NCBI GenBank assembly: GCA_030770545.1
Contig: CM061090.1
Location: forward strand, 12,777,501-12,841,500
DNA length: 64,000 nucleotides
Direction of reading: 5' to 3'
From: Macropodus opercularis
Lineage: Eukaryota > Chordata > Actinopteri > Anabantiformes > Osphronemidae
In this document: piece after piece, positions 48,626 to 61,901 of the stretch
Layout: every line of letters begins with the position of its first letter
Numbering within the stretch: position 1 is the stretch's first letter
Program-made: the position numbers and the translations under genes
The notes under the pieces: model-generated
Seen by the model: the letters and a program-made list of their open reading frames with translations, nothing else
What the model was told of the DNA's origin: nothing
Databases searched by the model: none

Positions 48626-51600
48626 GCGCGCTACTAGATCATTTATCTTAAGAGAGTTTCACAAGCAGGTAGAGCTGTGGCGAGATGTGTTTAAAAAGCA
48701 AAGAGCCAGGTTCTCCCAACGGTCTTTAGCTAGTTGTGTTGTATCCCCATCCCTTTAAAAACTACATACAACTCTCTACATTTCTCTCTACTCCCTCAGC
48801 TGTAATTGTCCTTCCACATCAGCAGTTCCTCAAACAATAGTTCTGTCTGAAACCTCGTCAGTCAGGTAGCCACACCCCCTCAGGTGTGCGCTCTCTCTCT
48901 CACCCACACATATCCTGGAGATCAATGAGTCGCACTTCCCCCATCTTATGTTAAACAGTCTAGAGGAGTGGTGTGTGTGCATTCATGTTAAAGCAGGTCT
49001 ACTTCCTTGAGGCTATTTTTGGAACAGGAAGAACCTGTCTGACTGGGACTGAGAGACACAAACGCACACTGCTCCTCCTTCACCACTGATTTGAAGCGTA
49101 AAATTAGTTCATAAAGGCACTCAAACACAAACGCACACGCACACTATAGCCTGTGTTCAATTAATGAGAAGTTTAATGGTACAGCGCTCTGCTCACACAC
49201 ACCCTGTCAGACTGCATGAGCTGTCTCGCCTGAGTGTGTGTGTTCATGTCTGCGTTCTGCTGCCTACGCTCTGTCATCGGACAGCTTTCAGTGTCAGATC
49301 AGTGTCTCATCTGCCAAGGCAAATTACAGCGAGTGTGTGCTTTTCCGTGCACGCATATGTGCGATGTGTGTGTGTTGTGTTTTCTCCTAGTCGGCATATC
49401 ATTCTATCTTTAATGAGCAGAAACATGCTGTTCCCTGAAGACTCACTCATTGACACCAACTCCCTCTCTGTCTCTCTCTCACTTCATCACTCTGTCTCTC
49501 TCCTGCAGCACCCTTCAGTCTTTCCCAAACTTTTTCCTCCACCCCCTTCTTCATCGCCATCTAAATCATGGCCTACATTGCTTCTGAATTAGGCCAAAAG
49601 GCTTCATTAGTAACTTCAGTGAATCATGCGGCAAACTTACGGATGTGAAGTGACTCTCCTGTTAGGTATCTTATCTCTGTGTGTAAACAGGAAGACAGAC
49701 TCTGTGTTGGCTTCTAGTCTAATACTGACAACATACTGTGGCTCTTTTGGGATTAAAACATTTGTATCCACTACTGTTTAAGTTTAGGTTCACAGAGAAA
49801 TGTGTTTGTTATAGAATGCAAATTAGTTTTCTCTATTACCACATTCAATTAATCAGAAATACAGCAAAGACTTTGTTAATGATATTCATTATTAGTGTAG
49901 CGGGACGCTGCTTGTTTAATTAAATGAACACACTCGTTGTCAATTAACATTAGTGTTTCTGTATTTACTAACAGTGATTATTCATGTGAATCCTTTTGCA
50001 GTTATGTATGTTTAAATGTAAACTAAGGCAGTTTCTTAGTCAACTCACACATGTAAGTACAAAAGCGACGCCGACATGGTTCCCAGCACAACATGGGTTG
50101 TTTCTAAGCCTATTCATCAAGTCCTGCTGCCTACACGCTGCTGACTACCAGGACCAACTGTGTTCAGATGATACAGGTCACATAAGCTAGAGCTGGAGAC
50201 TCATTTAACTGGTATCTAAAAAATAGCAGTAGTTTGTCTCAGTAGTCTCAAATTTACAACTATGAATGTGCAAAACTACCAAACAGGAAATATTGAAAGT
50301 GTTTGCATTTCTTAAGAATTCCTGGAATATTAGATCGTTTTAAAATATTTTGAAATAGCTCCAAAGTGCCACAAACCGTCATGCGACAATGTCCTTCAGA
50401 AAATATCCTGCTGTGGGCCATATGTAACATCACAATGCCTCTTCTGCATTAACGCTGCGAGAGCATGCAAAACAAAAGTCTGAAAAAAAAAAAAAAACTG
50501 CTATAAATGTTGGAGCGGGCATCAGGCACTTAAAAGGCAATAAAATATGTGCAAGCAAACATTCCTCACTGGTTAATTTGTAATGTGTACAGGGTTATTT
50601 AGCTCCTTGCCTCGAGAGCAACAAGATAAAGGATGAAACAACTTGGAATGGCAGTAAAATCTTATCATATTATAAATCAGTGTTCTGGCACTTGACAAGC
50701 AATAAAGCAGGCGCATGTCCACAGACACCTGATACCTGCTGGGTTGTGTTTCTCAGCTCTGTCTCTGTTAACACGCCACCACTAAAGCTGATTCACTGAA
50801 TTTATTTTACATCACAATGACTTTACTATAGTGGTGCTTTAATATTTAAACGAATAGACAAAGAAATATATAAATCTTAGGTTATTACTTAATTGAACTG
50901 CTGCCTTGAAACATCTTTTAATGATTTTTAAGTCATGCACAACAGCTGTTTATTCTCACTTTCAGGTGTGTCTTTGCCGCCGCTAATTAAAACGGACCGC
51001 ACTGGCTGATGCAGACACTGAACCTCCTGACCTTTTAAACAGAGCCATGTTTTCGTAATCATAAGGCCAAGCTGTCCAGGACGGACATCGCTGGAATGCC
51101 TAATGAAGCTCTCTCACGGTCACCGGTTGTGATGCGAGATGCTGCAGTTATGCAGTTCTTCCAGCAGATGGCAGATGGAGAAAGAAATGTGTGTGGCAAC
51201 AAAGAGGCAAGGTGATGAGGTGCACAGGGAGAGAATGAGGGGCAGTGGAGGACACGAGGGCCTGGGAGGCAGAGGTAAGGAATCAAAAATAGCAATAAGC
51301 AACGAGTATAAGTACAGTAAAAAGTATGAAAATCAAGCGAGTGGTCCTCTGCTTCCATGTCACAATTTCATCTTAGCGTGAGACATCAAAAACTATTAGC
51401 GCAACATCAGTTAGTGGTTTAAAAGTAGTGTTTTACGCCTGACCTCAGATCAGATCAGATCAGACCATCCCAGCGCTATAAACCCACCCATGTGGCACTT
51501 AGAGGAGCCAAAAACAAACAGCGAGTATCATTTGCAAATAATTGCTGAGCCCAGATTCATGTTGGGAATTACACTTATCTTCTGGTGTTGTTTGCTGACA

Positions 51601-52979
51601 TCTACACTTAGTAATGCAAAGGCATGTGGGGTTGCCATGGTAACAGCTTGACTTTCAAATCAACCTTGAGCTTGAAAATGTAAGGACAAGCGCGCGCGCA
51701 CACACAGAGAGAGGCAGAAATCTGCGGAAATATAAAAAGTAAAGTGGTCTTCCTCTTCGCGTGTCCGTGAGTATGCATGCATGTTATTGTGTGCTTACCA
51801 TGTATTGTATGTGTCACCCTTTCGTCCTTGACAACTTTGATTGTGCAAGAAACGTTATTAAACCTTGCAAGAAAAATGTGAAGAAACACAGGAAGGCCGG
51901 TCATTTGAAATAGGAGCAGCATGCATCATCTGTCGTGTATAAACACACAACGTCTGACCACACACACACAGTTAGAACAAGGCGTGGGAGGACTTTGCAC
52001 CATGACGACCACATCCTGTCTCATGTACCTCTGCGTGTTTATTAATAGACACATATACACATGAAGTGATATGAGAAGAAAACAGAGCGAGAAGCTAATG
52101 ACAACTGTTGTACTTTAGACGGACAGATGGGTGAAGACACTTAGTTTGTTTTTCATTCAACCACGTTTAAATGTTAAAATGTTTTTCATTTATCATCCAG
52201 TTTTTGGCTTCTGCCGTTCGGTTAGTGCGCTGTAGGAGACATAATCTGCTGCTGGTGGGGTGGGGGGATAGCCTTTGAGCATACAAACCAAATCTGGCTC
52301 TGATGCTACTTAATCCTCACAGACACACACAAAGTGTCTGGCACATGTTCACCTACACACACAGTCAAATGAACAGATAAGTCTCCAGTCATCCATAAAT
52401 AGGGAGAAGTTTGCGGTAACGTTCTGACGTGACTAGCACGGTGTAGCGTGTGCTGCAGCTACTGTGATGTTCATTCTCAAGGTTGTCTGCACTGTTAGCC
52501 AGCAGTCATGCAAAAAAAGTGCTTCTACCGAGATACGAGGACAGCGAAGGAAGAGAGGAAATGAAAGGAGGACGAGAAGTGAAAGGAAAGGGACGAGGGG
52601 GGAACAGCGAAGGGGAGAGGAGGACGTGAGGAGAAGGGAGGACGAGGTGCTGTCGTGCAGGTGGGACAGAAAACAAGGTAGTGAAGACGGGAGACGATTT
52701 GCAAGAAGAATTCTCTTTTCTTTTTTGTGTGTTTGTGTGTGGTGACTGGTGATTATCCTCCATAATCACACTGTGCTGTTTAATCTCCTCATGCTCACAC
52801 ACACTCCGTCCATCCATTGGGCAGTTTGGGGATATTTAATACAAACAGAAGGCACTGAAACAGAACCGTATGTACTGTATCGGCCTCCTGATCCCAGCCA
52901 TCGATGCTACTATTTAAGAATTTTTGTGAGGGGATGCCACAGGCTTCTGCAGGTGTGTCATAAAGTGAGGATCCGCCAA

Positions 52980-52982
<3 letters not shown>

Positions 52983-53012
<30 letters not shown>
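52983..53012. repeat. (TC)n microsatellite
   Basis: Fifteen uninterrupted TC units upstream of the kinase gene. Confidence 0.95.
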
Positions 53013-53014
<2 letters not shown>

Positions 53015-55596
53015 GAACTGGACCTCAGAAGCAAAGTGCAGGTGCACGGAAACACTGCGACCAGACAAACAGAGACAAAAAGCGTTTGGTCTCTCTCATT
53101 CTCTGTGCTATCGCCGTGTCGTTGTCATGGGAGATGAGTGATTTCCACGGTAACCTGTGGGGGCTTTTCCCTCCTCTTGTCCTCTCCACTCATTCCCCTA
53201 CAGCCTCGTTCAGAGGATAATTGCTGTGGTAAATTGAATCCTGTTCAAAGCTGACGGTTACATGTATTAAAACTCCTCTAAATGTATCAAGTAAAACCAA
53301 ATCCTAAGAGTAATCACTTCTCCAACCAGGATATAGAATCACTGCTGAAGACTATACATTTGAATTTGCAACCATCAGCTGTAAAATTTTTCATTGCGTA
53401 TTAAATTAACAATAAAAATGCTACAAACGCAGATGAAGGATGTCTGCACATTTTTCTTACTGGCATATGTTGTTCCTAACACCACCGGACCAGTTTTCTT
53501 CAGCTCCTTTATTGATCCTATACTTTACAGGATGTTTCCTGACACACACCCACGCTCAGACGCACTCATAAATATTAACACTGTAACCACTGCCACCTGA
53601 AAGACTTCCTCAGTCCACTGGCGTGTCTACAAGGTAGCAGGTTAAGAACACCAAACGCGTGTGTTCAGTGTGAATTTGCTGGCACTGGTGGCAGACGTGC
53701 CAGTTCTGGTGTTCTCTGACGATGGCCCGCATGGTGCTGGGCTGTGAAAGGATGTTACGTCTCCCAAGTCCACAGACAAAACACTGAACTTGAATCAATC
53801 AGTAAAGTAAAGGACGCAAACCACTGCCATTCCGTGAGTTGTCTTCTTTTTCGCCGATTTACACATGACTATGAATACATTTACAGACAGGTACCTGTAG
53901 GCTGCACAAAATATGTTTCCATCCACAGATAAAACCTTTTTCCTGTGACAGCTGTACATTAATAATCTTTCATAAGTCAGTGTGTCAGTCAAAGTAAGAA
54001 TTGTACAGTGTACATATAAGCTGCGGAATGAAAAGGCATTCAGTGACTTTAACTTGATTGTAGAGCTACATCACAACATTTGGGATCTCAGTGCTGTAAC
54101 ATGTCCATACAAACAGACTAGATGTCCTCAATACTTCCTTAAAACTCTTCAAATGTCTTACAGCTGTCATGACAACCTTATTGTGGAAGTCAAGCTCGTT
54201 TTGGATTGGACTAGAATACAAAGTGCCTGCAGCTGTGTTATTAGGTGGTCGGCTACATGAACAGAGGCTGAGAACTGACAAAGAAGAAAAGCTTCCGGGA
54301 AAAGATTGGGAGTCAGTGCAGCTCCGATTCCTCTGTGCTGCTAAATGTGATAAAGGAGCTGGGAGCCTCTGGACTGGTTTAGTGACGGCAGAGCAGGGTC
54401 AAGTCATTCTCAATCAGTCAAGTAACATGAATCAGATGATTTGTCATGTCACTGCAACCTGAGTGTGTGTCTCTGCAGATTAAACCTGGCTTCAAGAAAG
54501 AATCTGTGGAAGATGGTGACAGACACCTGATTGTCTAGCGTCTAGTTACAAAACGCTTGTGAGATACTGCAAGAAGTGTTTCTAATGTTTGATCACTATC
54601 TTTTATTGCCATTTAAAAACCCAGTAAACGCAGGATTTCATACCGATGCCAGTATTTTTAATAAAAGCCTGATACTCGGAGTGAATGAACAGAGGCTAGG
54701 TATTCATTAACTATGCAGGTTAAGTTAAAGTGGTTCATAATGTCAGCGTGCACAAACACATTAACACACCGTGTGCATGTGTACACATCTAAACACACAT
54801 GGAAAATAATGATAATAGCGAGTGCGGAGGGCCTGGTGATGGAAAAACTGACTGACTGTACCAGCTTCATGAAGCAACTACTGATTGACGTGCTCTATTA
54901 AGGTAAATACTGTCTCATTTCTAATGTGCATCCCTTTCAGCTATAATCACGAATGTTGCATTACAAATTAATTAACTGTTTCAGCAGAACGCTTCTATCG
55001 TTGCAATGAGCAGTGTTTTTAGGCTCGGTTTACGTGTAGTTCAACCAGGTCATTGTAATTCTTAAAAGGTTAGTAACTAAGACTGTGAGCTTTTCTACAG
55101 GGTATTTAGACTAATCAGTTCCCGTGGGAGGTGTCCCCCTAACATGTGCATCCACACTGCTAATGAAATGATGTAAATACATGACAGAAGCGTTCTGGTA
55201 GAAGTATGACACAAAACAGTAGAACGTACGAGCCTTTGTGTGAATCGTGTCGGCCACCTGAATGTGAAACTCAGCTGTTCTTGAATCAGACGCAGGCCGT
55301 TCTGCTACAGTGGTTCTACAGTCAGTGACCACAGGTAGGTGCAGTCCAAATGAGCTCTGTACCGGATGACTGTCCGCTGCAGATCAAGTTGTAGCCATAG
55401 GCTCAACTCTATCAGCGAACATGAGTCATTATAAGGATATTTTTTTACATTTCACTGCTTCGTCTATTTTTTTTAGCTGACCTGGTTGGTTTCATCTCAT
55501 TACATGACTACACTATAAGCAGAAGGCACCAAACAGTTTTGTCAATTGCTGTTTGTAATAAACAATGAGGTGCTTTTAATCCAACATGGACTTAAG

Positions 55597-55647
55597 GACC
55601 TCGAAGGACACAGATAACTGAATTAATTATCTGTGTCCTTCGAGGTC
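55597..55647. repeat. perfect 21-bp inverted repeat (hairpin)
   Basis: Arm 55597-55617 (begins GACCTCGAAGGACACAG) is exactly the reverse complement of arm 55627-55647, separated by nine bases (ctgaattaa). The arms are GC-balanced, not simple repeat. The hairpin is shorter than a typical microRNA precursor, and no flanking target-site duplication is obvious. Confidence 0.92.
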
Positions 55648-57721
55648 TACCTTCAATTAATTACAAATCAGTCATAACTGCTGAAGACAACCCTGTGATA
55701 CGATCAAAAGCTCCAGAACAGCCACTAAATTGACTTAGAGTAACATTTATTATTAAGGACTCAGCAGTCGTGCACTCAGTGTCACCACTGGGGGCCATTC
55801 AATTTAAGTTTTATATTAGACCGGATGAATGGAAGCAAGTGGCTTATATAATATAGATAATCATGAAGGTCTAGTGATTTGTAATTACACACATTTTCAG
55901 AATATTTTCAGAGCTTCATTTGGAGCATACTTCACTCTTCCCTTAAATTCTTCAGGCGGTAATTGTTTAGGGGGGTTTAAGAGGTGACAAATTGTAATAG
56001 ATGCTTTACCAAGCATCCCAAAAGGAATCAGACTGACTAAAATAAACAGTGGCGTTATTTCCTAGCAGCTGTACACAAAGGTGGGGGTCAAGCTAATAAA
56101 CATTGATTTCCTTGCCGTCCCCTTTTCTCCATCGCTCAACTTCTACCTCTTTCCGTCCTAACATCTCTTCTTCTTCCTGTTTCCCTTCCCTCCTTCACCC
56201 CGTCCTCCCTCTCCATTAACTCCTGTTCTTTTTGCCTTGGATCAATATCACTCTTCCATTTCATCCCTCCTCCATCTGTTTATTACCCAGGTCGATTGCG
56301 CCCTCTCATCCTCCTCCTTTTTCATCTATGTGATTTCTTCTTTTTTCAACTCTGAGCTTTCGCCTCTCCACTCGTTTGAAGCTCCTCTCTTCTGTATTGT
56401 CCTCCTCTTCGGTCATCATTGCCACAAAGCGCTGTTGATGTTGTCCCACCTACGTGCTGTGATGTTTAATCTTTGTCACCTATATATTTCTTTGTCTGAC
56501 ATGTAGTTGTTATTTTTTGTCCTACTTAAAATGACAGCAGACCATTTGTCATACAAAAAATGGAGCAAAGTGAATTGGGGTGGCCCTGCTCTCTCCCTCT
56601 CTGCTCTGTTTTCATTATTGGCTGACTTTAATGTGATAGATGGATGGAGCAGACCATAATAATCTGCTTCATCACTGTGATTTTCTCAGTAAAACGCATC
56701 CTACACAGTGGTGTAAACGGCTTGACCTAGAGGATTAAAGGGGCCGCTAATGATCTGAGGTTTGGGTTGGGGGCGTGACGTTGACGGCCTTTCTGAGACT
56801 TTGCGTAAGAATAATAATAATAATAGTTATTAAAGTATAACATGTCTAATTTGGTATTTATTTATTTATTTGGTATTTAGTATTTTTAAATAGTATATTT
56901 ATGTATTAAGTATTTAGGAGTGAATTTCATCATTCGTTGTAACAAGTTAGCAGTTAGTTTCGTAGCATGAAATGATTGCCAAATTTTAAGCAACGTCCCT
57001 TAGTGTTCGCTAGAGACAACCACTAACTCTAATGCTGTGTATATACTGACCCTACCAGCTTGGTTTGTAAATCTATGCAGCCTTTAGTGGCAGTCTGAAA
57101 AACCACACAGCTCAATCTGATTAAACAGTAAAAACATCCTACTGGCACAACAAGGTAAAGAGTATCATCCATAGTTACAGCATTAGGTGTCCTGGTCTGT
57201 CAGTTAATTAGTTATCGCTGCACATTCAACATGGATATGGTGGCACATCTAGGTGTTTGAAGTCACTATACAGAACAACTTTGAAACAATGACCTTTGAT
57301 CGGGCGGGTTTGCTCTGTTGAAAATATGATGAAATATGGACGAGTGAGGACGAGTTGTGCCAAAGGGACTTGCACAACAAGAGTGGCCAGTATTACTAAA
57401 GACAGTGTACTGCCCTCCCAGACGCCTCTCTGTTCCTAGAATCTCTCCAACTCTTTTCTATTTTCGTCACACTTCCTGTCCCGCTCACCTTTCTCACTCT
57501 CCCTTTTGCTTTTAATGTTTATGTAAAACTCATCACACAAAAAAGGTACCCAGCCTGCAATGATTAATCTACAAACATAAACACGGGCTGTGACGAAAAT
57601 ACACGGCCAGTGTGTGTTGACACGCTGCCAACGCGCCGATGCTGTATTTGTTTAACAAAATGACTTTCTAAATTTAGACTGCATGTCTCAGAGGAGACTC
57701 TAAAAATGGAGACACGCTATC

Positions 57722-57725
<4 letters not shown>

Positions 57726-57757
<32 letters not shown>
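57726..57757. repeat. (TG)n microsatellite
   Basis: About 16 TG units followed by a short GCGCGC stretch. Confidence 0.92.
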
Positions 57758-57761
<4 letters not shown>

Positions 57762-58566
57762 CTGTTTTTTATTATATGTGTATCAGTGCGTGGGTGTACT
57801 GTACACGTCTGAATACTTAGTGACTTGTAGCTGTGTTTATTTTTTTTCTAGTGTTGTTTAAGGGATGAAATCAGTGGCTGAGGTCATCTTTCAAAAAGTC
57901 TACTATAGGAAGAAGTCTTCTCCTTCAGTTGGTGTTCAGTTAAAGTTTGATGTGTGTGTGCTTTTAAATCTGCTCACAGTCCTGTTTCTGTTGATTATAA
58001 ATCATCCAACAGTGCATCAGGTGCAGCAGCATGTGTTCAGCCCTGATCGTGGAGGTGTAGAAAAATACGTGTTACAGTCTGAACATGATTTTAATGTGGG
58101 CGATTTACTGTACACCATGTTTGGTGAGTGGCTGCTGTACAATATCTATGTGGTTTCCATGATTTAGCAGCACTTTATGTTATTTTCATATTATGGCACT
58201 TGGAAACCTGTTGAACTGTTGAACAGGTTTTTAAAAATATATATATTTTGGGATATGTATTTTATTCCCCAAATGTGTCCATATACTGAACATACAGTAA
58301 AATTACACTGAAAAAAAGTTTTACACAGGATAATGTGTCATAATTTAAGCATTTATTTAGGCTTAGGTTTTTCCATTAATGGAAATGTATTTATCGTCTG
58401 TTCTTCACTATTGCTGGCATAGCAGGCGAGTGCATGTGTGCGTTAATTCAATGTCACTCTCTTGTGTGTATTCATGTGAAACTACGTGTGTGTTATCTGA
58501 CAAGCAACAGATTGTCGCTCAGCGTGTCTGCACACTCCGACAGGCTTCTGTGTCCTTCTCTCCATC

Positions 58567-58860
58567 GGTCACTGCAGAACACACGAAACGAGAGAAGGGG
58601 AAAAACAGAAAAGGAAAAACGAAAGCACAAAAACTTAGAAAAAGTGAACAAGCAATAAAGGAAAAGAAAAGAAAGACAGTAACAAAGCGACAACATAGTA
58701 GGAAATGAATCAGAAAAAGAAAAAAAAGGATCACGAAGGAAACAAAAGAGAAAGCAAAATACAAAAGTGACAAGGAAGGAAGTGAGAGAGAAAGAAAGAA
58801 TGTGCAAGAGAGACAAAAACAGGAACAGAAAAGGAAAAAAAGAGAAAAAAGGAACTTAAT
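58567..58860 (+). repeat. polypurine tract, about 290 nt
   Basis: The plus strand is almost entirely A and G (aaaag, gagaaa and gaaag units with few C or T). It produces long low-complexity open frames on both strands that are not genes. Confidence 0.8.
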
Positions 58861-61847
58861 ACATAAACAAAGAGGATGGTTGGGGAGCACCATATACAGT
58901 AACAGCCTGTTTCTAGAATAGCAGGTTCTCAAACAGACACGGGGCGATAAAAATAGACTTTCTACAAAGGAACTGGCTGAGTGGTTAGTGGTGGTGCAGA
59001 GAGCATGGCAGGCTTGTGCATGTGAGTTGTTGTGCGTGCGTCTTCTAAAGAAGCAGAAAACCCAGCGCTCCGTCTCGTGAGACCGAAGGGAATCCTGCGC
59101 CGCTGCAGCAGTGACAGCAACACACGCACACACACAGGAATTTAATCATGATCTTATCGTATGCACACGTTTTGCTCACTCACTTGCAGACACACCTGCA
59201 GCTAAACACAGTGTAATCCATCACAGTCGTGCTGTGAAAGAAGTCATACAGATGACCTGCCCAGCTGCATCTAATAAAAAGAGGCGTTGCTTTATTCACG
59301 GACCCTCTGGCCCATTTACTAAACTACCACCTGGGGCCCAGTGGCGTATATACTGACTTTAATACTGCCATTCAATAGCATCCACTTGATAAAACACACA
59401 CATCCTCCAAACCCAGCTTGGTAAACTGACTTAGATCCTACATTTAAGTTACTACAGTAGGTAGCAGATAAAAACAAATGAGCCTGCCTTGTTCTATTCT
59501 AAGAGCAAACTAACGATGCACCACGTCCTCTGTTTTCAGGACTAAATCTAAAGAAATGACCTTCGCATTTTTAGAAAAACTTCACACAATGGTTTCCTTT
59601 AGTACCAAAGTGTGGTCTTCTCTTCCAACTGTAGCATTACTACTGGCTTAACAAGAAGCAACTCATCTTGATTATGTTCTTGCTTGTTTACAGTGATTGA
59701 ATCAAAGGACTGTACAATGCTTTGCGTGGAAATGACTTATAATGACATCACACTCACTCTGTTATGCTGCTATTTATAAACCATGCGTGAGCCAGGGATA
59801 AATCGCGTTGGCATTTACATGTTTGCACACATGCTCCGCACATACCGTACAGCGCACACACACAGTTACAATTCCATGGGTTAGACGCACAGGAAGCCAC
59901 ATAGAGTTTGGATTCTCGTGCTGCAATTGTCGTGAGCAGAGTTACCACAGTTTGCTACTCGTCATGTGTGTGTGTGCGAGGGATGAATTCTCCTTTTCGC
60001 ACACACACACCTGAAGAACAGACAAAAAAAATGGTAAACCTGCTTATCCAAGCTCTATGTGGCTTTTGACAGACACGCACACTGGACATAGCAGAGACCC
60101 TGTTACAAAGTAACCAGACACGTCTCATATCGCACAGTCCCTTCTCCTCACTCCACCATCATTCTTTTCTCTGTCACTGTTGACGGCGACATTCAGTCGT
60201 CTCTATATAGAAAACTCCCCCGACCCTGATCTGCTTTTCAAAAGGATGTGGCTTTTTTTGACGGGCTCTAGGTGTGTACTGTGAGCGCATGTAGTCTATA
60301 TTAGGCTGACTTGTACGCAAGAGTGAAAAACTGCAAAGAAAGAAATTGGGGTATTTGTTGTCCTTCTGATAACTTGCCAATACCTCTAACATGATTCACT
60401 GCTTGGCTCGGCGTTAAGCTTGATGACTAAGGAAAGAGAGAGAGTGGCAGACGGGGAGGCAGCCAAAGACAAAAGGAAGAGTCAGGGAGGGAGACAGAGA
60501 TGGTAATGGAGAGAAATAGGCGCTGGTGCGACTTCAAACTGGGTACACACTCTATCCTAATATGATTATAAATTGTCTTGTCCTCCTCTTTTTGCACCAG
60601 TTTTGTCCTTGGCCTGAGTCACAGAAGGAGAAAGTCCTGTTCCAAGCCTGGAAAGCCTTCACAGGCCAAATAAGCTAAGTGCCTGGTGGAAAGAAGAAGA
60701 ACTGCTGGCTGAGGTTAATAGGACAAAAAAAGTCAGCCATTAGTAAATGCGACATTGCATCAACACGTGTCCAGTGTATCAAAGATTTTAGCGATAGAAG
60801 TCTGCAGTCATCACTGATCGACAAGACTGAGTCACAAAATGGAGGTGGCTCGACAGCAGAGAGCTGCATCTCCACTAATTGACGTGTAGCTTTACTCAAA
60901 TCAAATTAAGGTGTTGGGAAATAACGAGGCCAAACATGCAGGAAGTACACGGGCTACAGGAACCGAAAGACACCGTGACAGTGGAAACAATATCTCACCA
61001 CAACAGACATTTATAATTAGCATGATTATATCTTGTCACGGTTATCCTCAAGCAAGACAGACTTGTGTGTGAAGAAATGCACTGTAACACATGAAATGCT
61101 CCTTCTTATCACAGAGCTCGACAGTACTCGAGACACAGCACTGCAACTTTATCCCCTTGCCTTGCAGAGGTTTTCTGTGTAACACAACAGTTGGTGCACA
61201 AGTTTTAACCGTCGCTGTGATTGAAAGTGCAAAGAAGAGACGAGAAAAGACATAGGTAGTAGGACACAAGGGATGAAGGGAAGGTAGGACAGATAGAAAG
61301 GAGAGTCTCCATGAGTCTGTTGATTATCTGTCTACCTCTCGACATCTCACACACACACACAGAACTGTAAAAATAAATGTGATGAATTTAGAATGAAAGC
61401 CACATCCTTCCAGTTCACCCTGACTGCTGGTGCACTTCAGTTCCTCCTTTGCTCTCAGTTTTACTCAGACAGCTTCCAGTAAGACTTATTAATAACTCTC
61501 TAGTTTCTCTCTAGACACATCTGCCTGTGATCTGTGTGATGACTTTGACACTTTTGATAAAAAGCCGTAGCACCTGACCCATCACTTTCCTAAACATAAC
61601 GTAGCTTCCTGTAATGCTGGTAAAGGCATTATACATTTACTATATGTGTATGTTCTCCTCGTGTCTGAGTGAGTTCTCTCCAGTTACAATAGTTTGTTTT
61701 AGGTGTACAACATCATCCCAGGGTTAAAGTCTAGAGGCCAGCAGGTGATGGAAGACATGAAAGAAAACTGTGATGAGACAATGTTTTGAATGTTCATGCC
61801 GACAACAAGTTCTAACCTACATGACGATGACAAACCTCACCGGCTTC

Positions 61848-61850
<3 letters not shown>

Positions 61851-61899
<49 letters not shown>
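61851..61899. repeat. (CA)n microsatellite
   Basis: About 24 uninterrupted CA units, the longest in the window. Confidence 0.95.

Positions 61900-61901
<2 letters not shown>

Noticed and set aside
51446..51468. Short GATCA tandem run as a regulatory array
   Set aside because: Only about four degenerate units. It is best seen as a small microsatellite.
53610..53798. Minus-strand frame with REHQNW, recalling Tc1/mariner transposases
   Set aside because: Only a few residues resemble the family. No catalytic residues, terminal repeats or extended homology are visible, so a transposon relic is not supported.
58519..59133. 204-codon minus-strand open frame
   Set aside because: It is the complement of a polypurine tract, giving Phe/Leu/Ser low complexity.
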